Of a stretch of DNA of 64,000 bases, positions 21,740 through 33,459 are shown piece after piece (position 1 is the stretch's first letter; each line of letters begins with the position of its first letter). The notes beneath the pieces are model-generated. The model did not search any database. It saw nothing but the letters and a program-made list of their open reading frames with translations, and was not told the DNA's origin. Both the position numbers and the translations under genes were made by a program. This stretch comes from Patella vulgata (lineage: Eukaryota > Mollusca > Gastropoda > Patellidae), in NCBI RefSeq assembly GCF_932274485.2, contig NC_065879.2, positions 43,758,936 to 43,822,935 of the forward strand. Direction: 5' to 3'.

Positions 21740-22340
21740 GACAATATAATGTGCTATCTAATTAGTTACGTGGCTTTAATCCGCAATATTCTTCGATCAG
21801 ATCTCCCCTGATATTGTTTATCCGTACCCAGTGGCGGCGCCGGGGGGGGGGCAAGGGGGGCGGCATCCCCCCCATTAATCTGGTCTGCCCTCTGTTTGCC
21901 CCCCCCCCCCAATAATTTTAGAAAATAACAAAAAGTATTTGTGATACGTTTCGGTAATCAATACCTTCTACTGTGAATAAATCCCACATCCACACTCAGT
22001 CATAAACTTTCATGTTGTAGAGCATTTCCGACAAGTCTATTTTTCAGTCTATTGGGGCAACGAGAACCTGCGCACATGTTGGCTGTAAACACGTAAAAGA
22101 ACTAGTGCCGGGTACTGCTGCTGTAGTACGATACGTATTGCGATTCAGGTACTACGATACGATTCGAATTACGATTCATAACAATAATTGATATTTTTAG
22201 TTCTGCCGATGTCTAAGAAATAAAACTGTTTTATATCACGATAGTGATGTGGATCAAAGTAAGGACCAAAATAATTCAAGAATGATTGTGTACTTATGGA
22301 TAATGTCTGTGTAACATGGATAATTAGGAGTGACTGGTTA
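21740..22340. other. Intergenic with C/G homopolymer runs
   Basis: Around 21830-21910 are G- and C-runs after 'cagtggcggcgcc', which can start hAT-type elements, but no matching right end was found. Nothing else is recognised. Confidence 0.35.
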
Positions 22341-22345
22341 TTTCC

Positions 22346-22682
22346 TTAAAGATACATTATGGGAGATTAGATAAAGATCTGACAGTTCTCACTATAATAG
22401 TTAAAAACTAGATAATGTAAAGGGAGTTTGCTGAAAATTCAGTCAAACTTATCCACTCTGAACCGAGATTTTAGCGATTGAGTTTTCGGACTAGCCTCGA
22501 TCATCATTACTCAAGTCGGTACGATAAAAACATAGTCTCGATTATCCATTACATGATTAAATCATGAATGGAAGTCGAACAGCAAATCGAAACCTAATCC
22601 TCATTAATAATTTAGATAACATTTCAGGCCTTAAGAAAGACCTGCAATAGGCAGATTTAGCTCTTGCATAATGTGTGTTTAA
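22346..22682 (+). mobile_element. TTAA-flanked MITE, copy B
   Basis: TTAA at 22346-22349 and 22679-22682. Left end 'agatacattatgggagatta'; right end 'gatttagctcttgcataatg'. Length 337 bp, non-coding, most like copy E. Confidence 0.75.
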
Positions 22683-22689
22683 GCAACAA

Positions 22690-24250
22690 AACACATAAAA
22701 AAAGAATCGCAATACATCGATTCAACGATATATCGTGCCAACGCTAAAAAGTACCCTTGGCAAGTTGCCAGTGACCTTGGCAGGTGATTTTGACAAAGAG
22801 AAGGCACAATTTCACTCATAGCATATGCCAGTCTCACTTGTCCTGATTGACATAGAAAAGTGTTACGTTTAACACCGTTTCATTTCAACTCGTGGGTAAT
22901 CGTCATGCACATGAAAGCCAATTATTCAAATACAAATATGCCATGTTTGAAATAATATATTCCATTTTAGTCCCGAAATGACCTAGTTGTTTATGCCTCT
23001 GCCGACCTTCACCAGGAGCTTGCACCGCATAAATCGCTGCTAATAATGTAGTTATTAAAGCAATCTATGGATTCATTGCAATCACAGCCTTGCACACACT
23101 ATAAAACGTATTATAGTATTTGAAGATGGTCGAAGATATAACACAAAAATAAAATAGCCTAATCTTACGAGGGCTTGACACAAAACAAAAGATAGGTGTA
23201 GCGTCATCCCACGACGAGTCATTTCTAGTGATAAACGTTATTCAATAACTTACTTGTGCGCAGGGGTGTTTAGCAGTGGGGAACTAGATAATCCGGAAAA
23301 ACAAACAAACGAGGGCAGTGGAGACATGATATGATATGCCTTGTCGCGTAAAACGTGGGTTTGAAACCATGGGGAGACTATGACAGGCTTCATAATCTTT
23401 AGCACCCAGTTAGGCAATCCGGTCTCTACAACCACACCATGATTAAATGTTTGATAAAAATGTTGATAAAAATCTTACTATTATGTCTGTATATAAAATC
23501 TGTTACTCAACATAGCAAAGTCAAGACGACTAAATACCAAACTTCCTCATTGTACATTCACAACAGGTAGTAGTTGAAGTGACGTCTGTGTGTCGTCTGC
23601 TCGAAATAAGACGTAGACTTGTTTTGCAACTATATATATATATATATTAGATACACCGACGCGTCTATTGTTACCAGCTTTCAAAAGACCAGATTCATAT
23701 TAAAGTCGATAGGCCAAAGTTATCGGTAGAGCGTAAATATAAGACATATTTCAAACTCAGTTTGTTGTTATAAATTTTATACATGTATTTAGTTCTGGAA
23801 AATGAAAATGTTAGTTATGCAGGCAGTACGCATTGTCATGCACGCACAATGTTGAGATGATCTGTTTACGTCACTGTCAGTGCTAGCCGTCAGGAACCTT
23901 CTAATTAAAATTTGATTTGTATTATATCCCAATTTAATTCTGAATTGGTTATATGTCGTATTTGGCATCTGGTTTGGGCCATCGTGGTTTGTTGAAATAT
24001 TATTGCAAAATGAAATGCATCTCCTTATTATTGCCTATCATGGGAGGTACACTTTTCTTTGCGATGTTAAAGGAGCAAAACCTCTAACTCAATATTATCC
24101 ATATAATATTCGAAATTAAAAACACAAATTAGAATTCAATATTGATGTTGTTATCTTATCTCGAAATATTTGATATTAATATCCAATATTTAAGACACAA
24201 TGAATATTTTATAATCACTACAAGAGTAGTGTACTCTACTGTTTCGGGGT
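22690..24250. other. Intergenic, one SINE fragment only
   Basis: Apart from a SINE-like stretch (about 23255-23440, reverse) and an (AT)n run near 23630-23650, no repeat border or coding domain was recognised. Confidence 0.35.
23255..23440 (-). mobile_element. tRNA-derived SINE fragment, decayed
   Basis: The complement contains the 'cacccctgcgcacaag' and 'ttattgaataacg' pieces that precede the 3' tail of the SINE at 50056-50340. Heavily diverged; borders approximate. Confidence 0.4.
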
Positions 24251-24261
24251 TTCATTTGCAT

Positions 24262-24883
24262 CAGTGCCGGACTGGAGGGCCAAAGGCCCACCTGTCAGGT
24301 CATTCACCAAGCCCCACACAAGTACGTGCTTCGGCGCGCGAACGTCTGGGGGTGGGGAGGGGTCTCCCCTTAGGAACATTTTGAAATTGACAACCGCAAA
24401 TCCATTTTCCAAGCATATCAGACCAAAGCAGAAGAAGGCAAATTTTTGATTTCCTGATACAATTAGATAACAGAATGACCTAAGAGCACTATCATAAAAG
24501 CAACCTTTTATTCTCCGTGATGAAAATAATGCAAATTATAATTTATACATACAGTACACGTATTTGACACTTCTGATGACGCACATCACAGAATATAGCG
24601 AGAATCTTCGCACTCACAGAAGTGAAACGAATATCATCATAAGCCCCTGAACCTCACAAGCTTATGATGATATTTGTTTACTTCTGTGATGATAACTGAT
24701 AATTAATTGTTTTCTAAGAAGTAACAAATTATTTCTTTAGCTTCAAGGATAGCCAAAGTAATCTTCAGGTCTTTTTCTTTCTTATTTTTTCTTTATAGGC
24801 TTAGGCCCACTTTTTTTAATGAGCTTAGGCCCACCTGCCACGGACAGGTGGACAGGTGGACAGGTGGGCCCAGTCCGGCACTG
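24262..24883. mobile_element. hAT-type MITE, 622 bp, with 8-bp target duplication
   Basis: Terminal inverted repeats CAGTGCCGGACTGGAGGGCC and its imperfect complement GGGCCCAGTCCGGCACTG. ATTTGCAT flanks both sides (24254-24261 and 24884-24891), the 8-bp duplication typical of hAT elements. The interior holds an approximately 30-bp-arm inverted repeat (24615-24644 with 24660-24688). No transposase. A second, left-truncated copy is at 48967-49380. Confidence 0.88.
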
Positions 24884-24962
24884 ATTTGCATTGAACAAAG
24901 AAAACATATACTACAGGACAACGCAGAAGTAATTAATAATGGCTGATTCACAAACGTCAAAA

Positions 24963-25366
24963 TTAAACATGCATTATGCAAGAGCTAAATCTGCCTATTT
25001 CAGGTCTTTCTTTAGGCCTGAAATGTTATTTAAATTATTAATTAGACATTAATTAACCTATCCAGGCCATACTCAACTCTAGATGGCTGCGCTAGCCTGC
25101 GATCTTTAGTGGATTGTAAGCCGATTTACTGCATAACTTTCCTTCTCATTAAACGATTAAATGGATAATCGAAACTATGCTGTTTATCGTACTGACTTTA
25201 GTAATGATGACCGAGGCTTATGGGAATTTCAGTCGCTTAGTTCTCGGTTCATAGTGGATCAATTTGAATGAAATTTTCACCAAATTGCCTTCTACCTCAT
25301 CTAGTTTTTAACTATTATAGTGAGAACTGCCAACTCGTTACCGAATCTTCCATAATGTATCTTTAA
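24963..25366 (-). mobile_element. TTAA-flanked MITE, copy C (404 bp)
   Basis: TTAA at 24963-24966 and 25363-25366. The left end 'catgcattatgcaagagcta' and the right end 'cttccataatgtatctttaa' are imperfect inverted repeats. The interior matches the complement of copy B over most of its length. Confidence 0.75.
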
Positions 25367-25369
25367 TAA

Positions 25370-27970
25370 AAATAACGCCTAGAATGGACAAGGTTGGCGT
25401 TAACGACTGCCATTTAATTTGGACTGTTCATGTATTTCACCGAAAACAATTGATCAGAAATTACCATAACAGTTTTAAAATTGAATATAAATAGAATAGA
25501 TGCGTATTACATTAACGTATGCTTTTAGATTCAATTTAGACCATTTTAAGGTTCCAAAGAATAGAGCCATACGCCTTTATTGATAACATTGTTATTAGAA
25601 TGCAGTTAGTAACTTTCGTGGAAAGCTCTTGTGTCTGATACATGCGCACTTGTTTCATACTTGTTTAAACCATTCTCATGTTCTATACTAGAGCTTGTCT
25701 AGTCTAGGTCACCCAGAACCTCCTAATCTTCAACGGTCTGGGACCGTTGTCAATATTTGACGAAAAGTCCATTGTCCATGCGTAACCGGGAGTTTGGTTT
25801 TTAATGTGGTAGCCTCGGTCACCCAAAACCCCATAGTCTTCAACGTACACGTCTCGTTGTCGATACTTGTTACTACATGGAAACTATCATCAGCCAAGAG
25901 GATATATAGCGGGAGTTACCCTTTAAATGTAAGCCATATAAAGCGTACTCTAGGACATGACATTGTTATTATTCTATGGGCATTATATTTCATTGATACG
26001 AGTCGGTGACAGATGATGAAGTTATGTGAATGAATGTACTAGCGATGCATGAAGAGTAATTATTGTGTGTATAGCGTGTGTATGTAACCTGTATCACGGT
26101 TACTGTAGCTATAAAACTTTCACTTATTTAACCTACACGTTGCATGTGTTTCTTTCATAGATTCCGCATTTAAAAAACCTCGGTTCAAGATGATAAAAGT
26201 TTTTTTTACAGACTTAGAATTAACAAACGTATAACTAAATTTTAAAATGTCTGAATCCGTTCGAACTTTAATCATTTAAAAAACGCAAAAATACACATTA
26301 CTGTAAGGCAAGACTACATTTTTATGAAATAGCTAATACTATACATATTAATTTATTAGAAAATCTGAATCAGCTCGGACTTTAAATCAACCGCTTTGAC
26401 AGTGGCACAAAGCAAGATTTTGTTTCATTTCTTAGCTGGAACAAATTTCAAACACAGAAAGTGTTAATGTACACTTTAGAATTAGTAATGACATAGTATA
26501 GATTCGACAATGCCGTTTTAAAAAAATACCCAGGTATTTAAATCTTTATTAGTTTTATACGTAGGAGCCCCCACCCCACAGAAAGTGTTAATGCCTTTAT
26601 AAAAATTACCCAGGTATTTAAACATTTGAATGAAGCCGCATGATTTATTAATTTGTTTATCCTAAACAATTAATCTTTATGATGCCTTCAAGCCGTTTAT
26701 TAATGCAGTTTAAGTATGAATTAAACTTCATTTAATTATTAATAACATTTGATGTGTCTCTTTAATTATAAATCTTCAAACTAACTTTGACCTCTTGACC
26801 TTAACTCCGTAATGGATAATTTTATAATTTCCGTTTCTGTTTTAGAATTCCGCCAAAACAATTTCATTATTATTTTATATTTCTCCCGTTAGTAATGTGA
26901 CCTTTTTCACCTAATCATTTATAAATTTGTATTTCGTTTTTTTATAAACACTACCCAACATTACATAAATATTTCCTATCAGACTGACACTGACACAAGC
27001 TGAGCTCAAACTTATGACAATACCAGACTATAATTTATATGTCCCAAAGTAAGTGACGTGCACTTCATTCCCTCGGAACACCAGTCTATATTTTAGAAAC
27101 ACGACAATCAGAATTATACCTAGCTTTTAATTACACATATAGTTTCATTCAACTCATCACTGAAATCACGTGACTTTCACATACGTCAAATTTAGAACCG
27201 ATTGTTTATAATAACCAGACAAAAGAGTACAATGTGACATGTCAAATTACACATTCCTTATCACCTCGCGTGAACAATTTAAAGCAAAATTTAATTAATG
27301 ACACAAAATAGCATTTAGCAAATATAACGTTTATATTACGATTCTAAAGCAAAATTTAATGACAAAAAATTTTATACGGACAAAATTTACCGTATAACCT
27401 ATCACTTTTCTAAAAAGTTATCCAATGGAAAATATACCTACATCCCTAGATTTAACCACATGGGATTTTAACACAACCTAACTTTTTATTCAAAAGTTAA
27501 ATAACCATAATTTTGAAACTTGGACTAAGGGTCTCAAAATTACAATAGCTCTACTTAGCTGAACACATGGGTCACACAATAACACAAATTTGTAGCAATC
27601 TAACCTTTTATTCAAAAGCTAAATTACCTAATTTAGTCTTACTCGACTAAAACCATAATTCTGAAACGTGGACTAAGAGTCTCCAAATTACATTAGCTCT
27701 ACTTGGCTAAACACATATATGAACGACACAAAAACATACATTTTAACGGATCAAAGTAGAAACATGCCAACTCTATCCTTTGCTCTGCCATCTTCCCACT
27801 TTGATCCGGAGACAACATTAATTCCTTATTTTATTCCCTATTCCGTTTCCTTATTATTATTCCTTAGCTATACCCCCTATACCCACTTTACATTCAATTT
27901 TATTACTCAGATTTACTATACTTACTACAGGTCATGTTAACTTGACAATACACATACCTAACTCATGGTA
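25370..27970. other. Intergenic, AT-rich, small local duplications
   Basis: No gene seen. A ~110-bp segment ('ggtcaccca.aaacc' to 'gtctcgttg') is locally repeated at 25705-25870. A diverged ~150-bp duplication ('ttgaaacttggactaaggg' / 'ctgaaacgtggactaagag') lies at about 27510-27715. Several open frames are unsupported. Confidence 0.4.
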
Positions 27971-27973
27971 TTA

Positions 27974-29562
27974 TACTATTAAAAAAAAGTAGGGGATATT
28001 TGATTTTTAAGTGTTATTAAAGTCACCTAATGAAACTGACGAAGAAACAAATGACAAAATGAAATGAAGTTCACATTCATCGATTTATTCCAAATGATCG
28101 TTAGACTAAGTAAGGCACAGACTGACCATTATAAGGGTAAAATGATACCCGGGGTCAAACAGCAAAGTTACCACAGCATCACAACCAAGTCAGTAACGGG
28201 TAAATCCTCCTCTGTTTGCCAAACAAGCATTGATCCGACGTGGCATACTCCTAATGAGACGTCTAAGGTCATTTTGGTCCAGATTGTCCCATTCCTGTTG
28301 CAACGCAGCAGCAAGTTCTTGGACATTGGCAGGACGTTATTGACGTTGACGTAACCTCTGTCCAAGCATGTCCCAGACATGCTCGATGGGGGAGAGGTCG
28401 GGACTCAGTGCTGGCCAAGGTAATGTGGTGATGTTCTGTTGTTGGAGGTAACCTGTAACGATCCTGGCCCTGTGACATCTTGCGTTGTCATCCTGCTCGA
28501 TGGGGGAGAGGTCGGGACTCAGTGCTGGCCAAGGTAATGTGGTGATGTTCTGTTGTTGGAGGTAACCTGTAACGATCCTGGCCCTGTGACATCTTGCGTT
28601 GTCATCCTGGAAGATGAAACGGCGGCCATGACGTCGTGCGAACGGCACAACATGTAAAGCCGTTCTTCCAGCAACAGTGATGCCTCCCCACACCATAACA
28701 GAACCACCCCCAAATCGATCATGTCTGATGACGTTAACGTCTTGGAAGCGCTCGTTTCGACGACGCCACACCCTCCTACGTCTGTCCAAAAAATCAACAG
28801 TGAACCTTGACTCATCTGAAAACATCACATTGCTCCAGCGTCGATTATCCCAGTGTTGACGATCCCTACACCGATGACGTCTTGCCTGAATGTGATGATC
28901 TCTCAAACAAGGGATCACGCGAGGACGTCGGGCGCGAAGGTGACCCCTATGCAGTCGATTCCGAATCGTCTGGCCACTCACTCTCACACCAGTGTCTGTT
29001 TGAAGACGAGCGCTGATCTGATTTGCTGTGATGACACGATTTCTCAAGGCCAAGGTACGGATAAATCGATCCTGGGCTTGAGTTGTCGCCCTTGGTCGAC
29101 CTGAGCGTGGTCTGTCCTGTACAGATTGTGTATCACGGTATCTGGACCATAGCCTGCTTATGACAGACTGAGAAACATTCATCGTCCGCGCCACAACCGC
29201 CTGTGTTGTGCCGATCTGTAGCATGCCAAGGGCACGTAACCTTTCATTTTGGGTAAGCCGACGCATATCAAAATTGGTTTTCTGGTCACTAAAACAATTA
29301 AACTGATGTTTCCACCCTGGAATTCAATGCCACAATGACTGTAACATTCAAAGTCAGAGTCGTGCAAATCTTGGGTTGGACCCCCATGATGATCCCAAGC
29401 ATCACCTGCATTCCATGCGGTAGCTATTGGTGCGTTTGGGCGTCACATGTAACTGGGAATGTTTCTTCTGTTAGGTTCTATAGTGACTTTTTTCGTAGTC
29501 ATTTGCATATTTTAGTATTATGCCCCCAAAATCAAATATCCCCTACTTTTTTTGAATAGTAT
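27974..29562 (-). mobile_element. Tc1-like transposon, decayed, with terminal inverted repeats
   Basis: Ends match as inverted repeats of about 35 bp: TACTATT.AAAAAAAGTAGG then GGATATTTGATTTT on the left, and the complement at 29525-29562. TA lies at both outer edges, the Tc1/mariner target. The single transposase frame lies on the minus strand. The length of ~1.59 kb suits a full-length element. A stray end of the same family is at 48458-48487. Confidence 0.88.
28337..29266 (-). pseudogene. Tc1-like DD34E transposase with duplicated catalytic block and premature stop
   Basis: The N-terminal paired-like helix-turn-helix (QAVVARTMNVSQSVISRLWS) and the RPRSGRPR linker are clear. First catalytic Asp: MFSDESRF; then GGGSVMVWGGI; second Asp QDDNARCH; Glu SPDLSPIE 34 residues later. 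The block from QDDNARCH to SPIE occurs twice in a row (28380-28493 and 28494-28607, 114 bp, identical), inserting 38 residues in frame. An in-frame TAA at 28337-28339 cuts off the last ~45 residues (RPANVQELAAALQQEWD follows in the same frame). The element is therefore probably dead as a source, though recent. A shorter start could be used, but MRRLTQNERLRALGM is typical. Confidence 0.88.
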
Positions 29563-29564
29563 AT

Positions 29565-30850
29565 ATTGTTTAATATACTCTGTCTATCAAAACCTATGAA
29601 AGACTATATTTTATGTTCTATACAGTTGCATTTTAAACATTTTTAATTTTATATTACTATTATGTGGTCTGTTAACAACGGAACACATTCAATTTTCCCG
29701 GGAAAATGTATTTACCCAATTTTGTGAACATTTCCACCAAAAATTGTTCTTCCAGCAGATTTTGTTCCCACCAATTTGTTTTTCCACCAGATTTCTTTGG
29801 GGTACTGGTTCTATGGGTTTTCTTCTTCCAGATTTCTTTCAGGGTACTCGATCTTTTAGTCACGTGCACCAAATAGGATATGTTTTCTTCTTCCAAAGGT
29901 CGAAACTGCGTTACGGCACCAAATAGAATATGCATTACCATGGGTCTTTCTGTCAGACCTGGAGAGCGGACCGCCAAATTCGGTCGCCTCATCCTACGTA
30001 CGACCCATGCACATGTTCTTACTACATATCTTAGTAGCTTTGTGATAGTCTAGTATTTTCACTTGTTGTCTTTGCTTCCCCTTCACGTTGTGTATTCTCT
30101 TCTTCCTTATCGATCTCTGTAGTTTAAGACAGTTGTCTTACCAGGAACAACAATGCAACAGTTCGTTTTTACATTTTATATATCATAGCCGGATACATGG
30201 ATAAAGCATAGTATAGATTACAATACTAAAGTCATTCTCAACACTAGCCAGTCAGCAAGTCTGCTGATAGAAATTGCTACATCGTTCCCTTCTGGAATCA
30301 AGCTGCTGTCTGGCGAATTCTCAAAAGTATGATAGTTTTGTAGCTTTGGGTTTTGGACCTTCAATTATCTAATTGGTCAAATATGATGTAAATAGTTAGA
30401 GAGATTGGTTAATTGAGCCAAATGACGTCGAAACCCACCCTTTATATGGTTAGTGGAACTTTACTGGAGAAACTTCCCATGAGATATCTGTTATCAACCT
30501 CGATTGAATGTTTACCACATTATGACTCTTTTTTATGTAACCATCTGTCACTCATTCGCTAACTTAATTAAATTACAAATATGTGAATCTACTAACTTGC
30601 CAGAGATATTATTTAATACAATATAATGCTATCCTTAATTTAAAGAGCAAAAATTCTAGCAAAAGTCTTACAAATGTTTAGTATAATACATTAACAGTTT
30701 ATAACACTTCTAGATAAAAACAAATTATTTATTGGCGTTATTCACACCTTCAAAAGACTCTTTAGACCATAAAATTCATTTTATTTGTAATCACTTATTG
30801 GATTAAGTTCACCATAAGTTTTCTGCCTAAAGCTGAATTATAATTAAAAG
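29565..30850. other. Intergenic, nothing recognised
   Basis: Around 29690-29960 short imperfect copies of 'ccaccagatt'/'tcttccagattt' words form a locally repetitive, T-rich stretch, and a ttttcccgggaaaa palindrome sits near 29694. No gene. Confidence 0.4.
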
Positions 30851-30857
30851 GAGTAGG

Positions 30858-31195
30858 GAATGAATTAAAATGGGGATTGACGTCCTACGTTGTTCACCAA
30901 CTGAGATAATAAAGACGGACAAGCGCCATACAGTGTGCTATAAGCGAAATTTTGCCCTGGTAGCAATTAAATTCCAACTATCAAGTTTTATTATACGCGC
31001 ACTTCAACGTATACACTTGCCCTCGGTTTCCTGTCCTATCCGAACGACTAGACGCCGTTCCTGCACCACTGACACAGGGAAACCACGCTGGAAAATACCT
31101 GGGAATCTTTCTCGGTCAACATCTAAACTGAACCCTGTACCTCCCGGTTAGTGAGCCAGCGCCTTACCCATCGAGCCTCGAAAAAAGTAGGAGCT
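30858..31195 (+). repeat. Dispersed 'GTTTAACGTCC' repeat, long copy
   Basis: Starts 'gaattaaaatggggattgacgtcctac' (two blocks), then 'cagtgtgctataagcgaaat', 'ttccaactatcaag', 'cctatccgaacgactagacg' and an ending with '.ccagcgccttacccatcgag'. The most complete copy of this family in the window. No coding frame and no clear polymerase III boxes. Confidence 0.65.
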
Positions 31196-31794
31196 CTGAG
31201 TAGAATTTGAATGCACGGGTCTCCTTAAACCAGCTCCAAATATAATTATCACCATAAAATGACATTTATATATAATTAACATTGACTGACATTATAACAA
31301 TCATTCATGCATATTGATATGCGTTTTCAAAATAGTGGATGTGAAAGACGAAATTTAATATAAAAAGAAATTGTTAACCAAGTTTGCAGGATTTCGTTGA
31401 TGACAGGACATAGATTGCATATTTATTCATATTGTATACGTTAATCTATATTTTATTACCGTAACCTAAATACATGTATATTATATCTTGCTGCTTATGA
31501 ATGTTATTACTCTGGAATTTGCATTGTGTGTGCAGTGAAACGCCGAACATAATGTAATATATTATATTACGTATTATGCAAACGTTAATAAAAACTAGAG
31601 CACGCAACATAAAAAGTTATGCAAGAAATACGACTATCTGTATAACAAACAATAACTGTATAAACTCTACTCTATTCAATGTTTTTCTTTTGTTTACGTT
31701 TCATGTAAAATTTGTGTAATAAAATTTGTGACCTAGTTTCCCTTGATGTTTGCGATTGACTATTGAATTGAACCTTTACAGAACTATACATGAA

Positions 31795-31955
31795 ATGAAA
31801 TGGGGTTTAACCTTCTAGTATTCTGCTCTGGCTGGGCTAATGAAGACGGGCATACCCCATGCCGTGTGCAACGAGGAAAATTGTGCCTGACAGCACCGCT
31901 ACGGCCTACTCTTATTTGGAATTCCAGCTGTGTCAAGGGTTCTTTTACAGTTGCC
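31795..31955 (+). repeat. Dispersed 'GTTTAACGTCC' repeat, partial copy
   Basis: 'aaatgaaatggggtttaacc', 'gggctaatgaagacgggcat', 'gtgtgcaacgaggaaaat', then 'caagggttcttttac'. It lacks the far end. Confidence 0.65.
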
Positions 31956-31976
31956 TAACCTGTCAATTGATGCATT

Positions 31977-32320
31977 GTTTCCGATTCGTTTTTCCATAGA
32001 CCAAGTTAGCAATCTGCTTCCATATTTGGTCAATCATCTCTGATATAATTATGTACGTGCAACATATTTTGGATTGTCAATTATTTAAGAAATGTGTAAT
32101 ACAATTTAGTCAGGTTTACATGCATGTTATATTGCGCAACTATGAAGGGTTTCCGATTCGTTTTTCCATAGACCAAGTTAGCAATCTGCTTCCATATTTG
32201 GTCAATCATCTCTGATATAATTATGTACGTGCAACATATTTTGGATTGTCAATTATTTAAGAAATGTGTAATACAATTTAGTCAGGTTTACATGCATGTT
32301 ATATTGCGCAACTATGAAGG
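31977..32320 (+). repeat. Perfect 172-bp tandem duplication
   Basis: 31977-32148 and 32149-32320 are identical as read ('gtttccgattcgtttttcc' to 'gcgcaactatgaaggg'). No coding content. Either very recent or an assembly artefact. Confidence 0.9.
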
Positions 32321-32329
32321 GTTTCTACC

Positions 32330-33205
32330 ACTTTAGGACCAGCAAGTTTGAAAAGCATATCGCCAAAACGCTGAACTGTAGAGCCCTTACAATGTTTTAG
32401 TGAAAGGGGCCGTAACGTAGTTGCGTGACTCTAAATATCAATATAATTCCTCCTCTGACCTCTACATGAAGTATGGACAAACGGACAGAAGTGAAAGAGT
32501 AACGATAATATAATCCCACATGTTTTGTGGGTATGTCAAAAACACAAAAATAGAGAATGTCTGAGTTTGATTTGAATCATTTCTATTGTAGCTATACAGC
32601 AAATAAATGTGTCCAGTCTATTGAAAACATGACAACGCACAGTCTTTTAAATACGACTTTATTCAATGAATGACAAGACCACCCTACATTGTCATTTACA
32701 CAAAACGAATTATTTTGAACAATATTCACCAAATCTGTGTGTCCTAATTACATCTTCTGGTGTTTGCACAGTAAGTTTATACCGTCCCGATTTCTGTGCA
32801 TGTTCTTAAGGTAAAGAAATATTATTTTCAATGAAGGTGCTCAAAATACCCCGTATTTACTGTTATGAAATACACAAATATGTCACTGCTATTTAAATTA
32901 CATTTTAAAAATATCAATAATGATGATGTTTATATATAAATGATAATAATATGTCCATGTTACAAATGACATGATGAGCACATTCAAATTCTTATTTTTG
33001 AAGGAAGTTCATAATACTTTTGAACATAAAACAGTTTTTGTAACGCATACATGTATATATGTGAACACAAGAAACTACCGGAACAATTCACTACCAAAAT
33101 AAGCAATACCCGGATAGTTCATAATTAAATAGATTACCAAAGTAATCCACAAATATTTCTGATACTTATGCAGTTCATAGCAACCGAGTAGTTTAAATAA
33201 TACAT
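32330..33205 (-). other. Likely 3' UTR and downstream flank of the chitin-binding gene
   Basis: On the minus strand AATAAA lies at 32658-32663, about 540 bases past the stop at 33206. No other feature. Confidence 0.4.
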
Positions 33206-33459
33206 CTAACCCAACGTCGTCCGAGATGGTAATGCGGCACAATCTCCCGCTGCCTTATTGTAATACTGTCCTCGAGCACATACGCCGTATGCAATGGTTC
33301 TATTGTCATAGCAGAAGTACCATTCAGAAGCAAATTGTACGGTATTATTAGGTACTAAGTTCACGCCAGGATCGTTAAGACTTGGTCTGTTGCAGCTTGG
33401 TAGGTTTCTCTTGCATTGGTCACAGTTAGGTTGGGTAGGACAATGTTCATGGTATTCAC
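33206..33459 (-). CDS. Chitin-binding gene exon 15 (type B, last exon and stop)
   Basis: EYHEHCPTQPNCDQCKRNLP SC, EWYFCYDNRTIAYGVC, YYNKAAGDC, then ALPSRTTLG and TAG at 33206-33208. It follows the B pattern but has only a short tail after the last Cys. Confidence 0.85.

Noticed and set aside
21830-21910. hAT-like start 'cagtggcggcgcc' with G/C runs
   Set aside because: No matching right end or 8-bp duplication found within reach.
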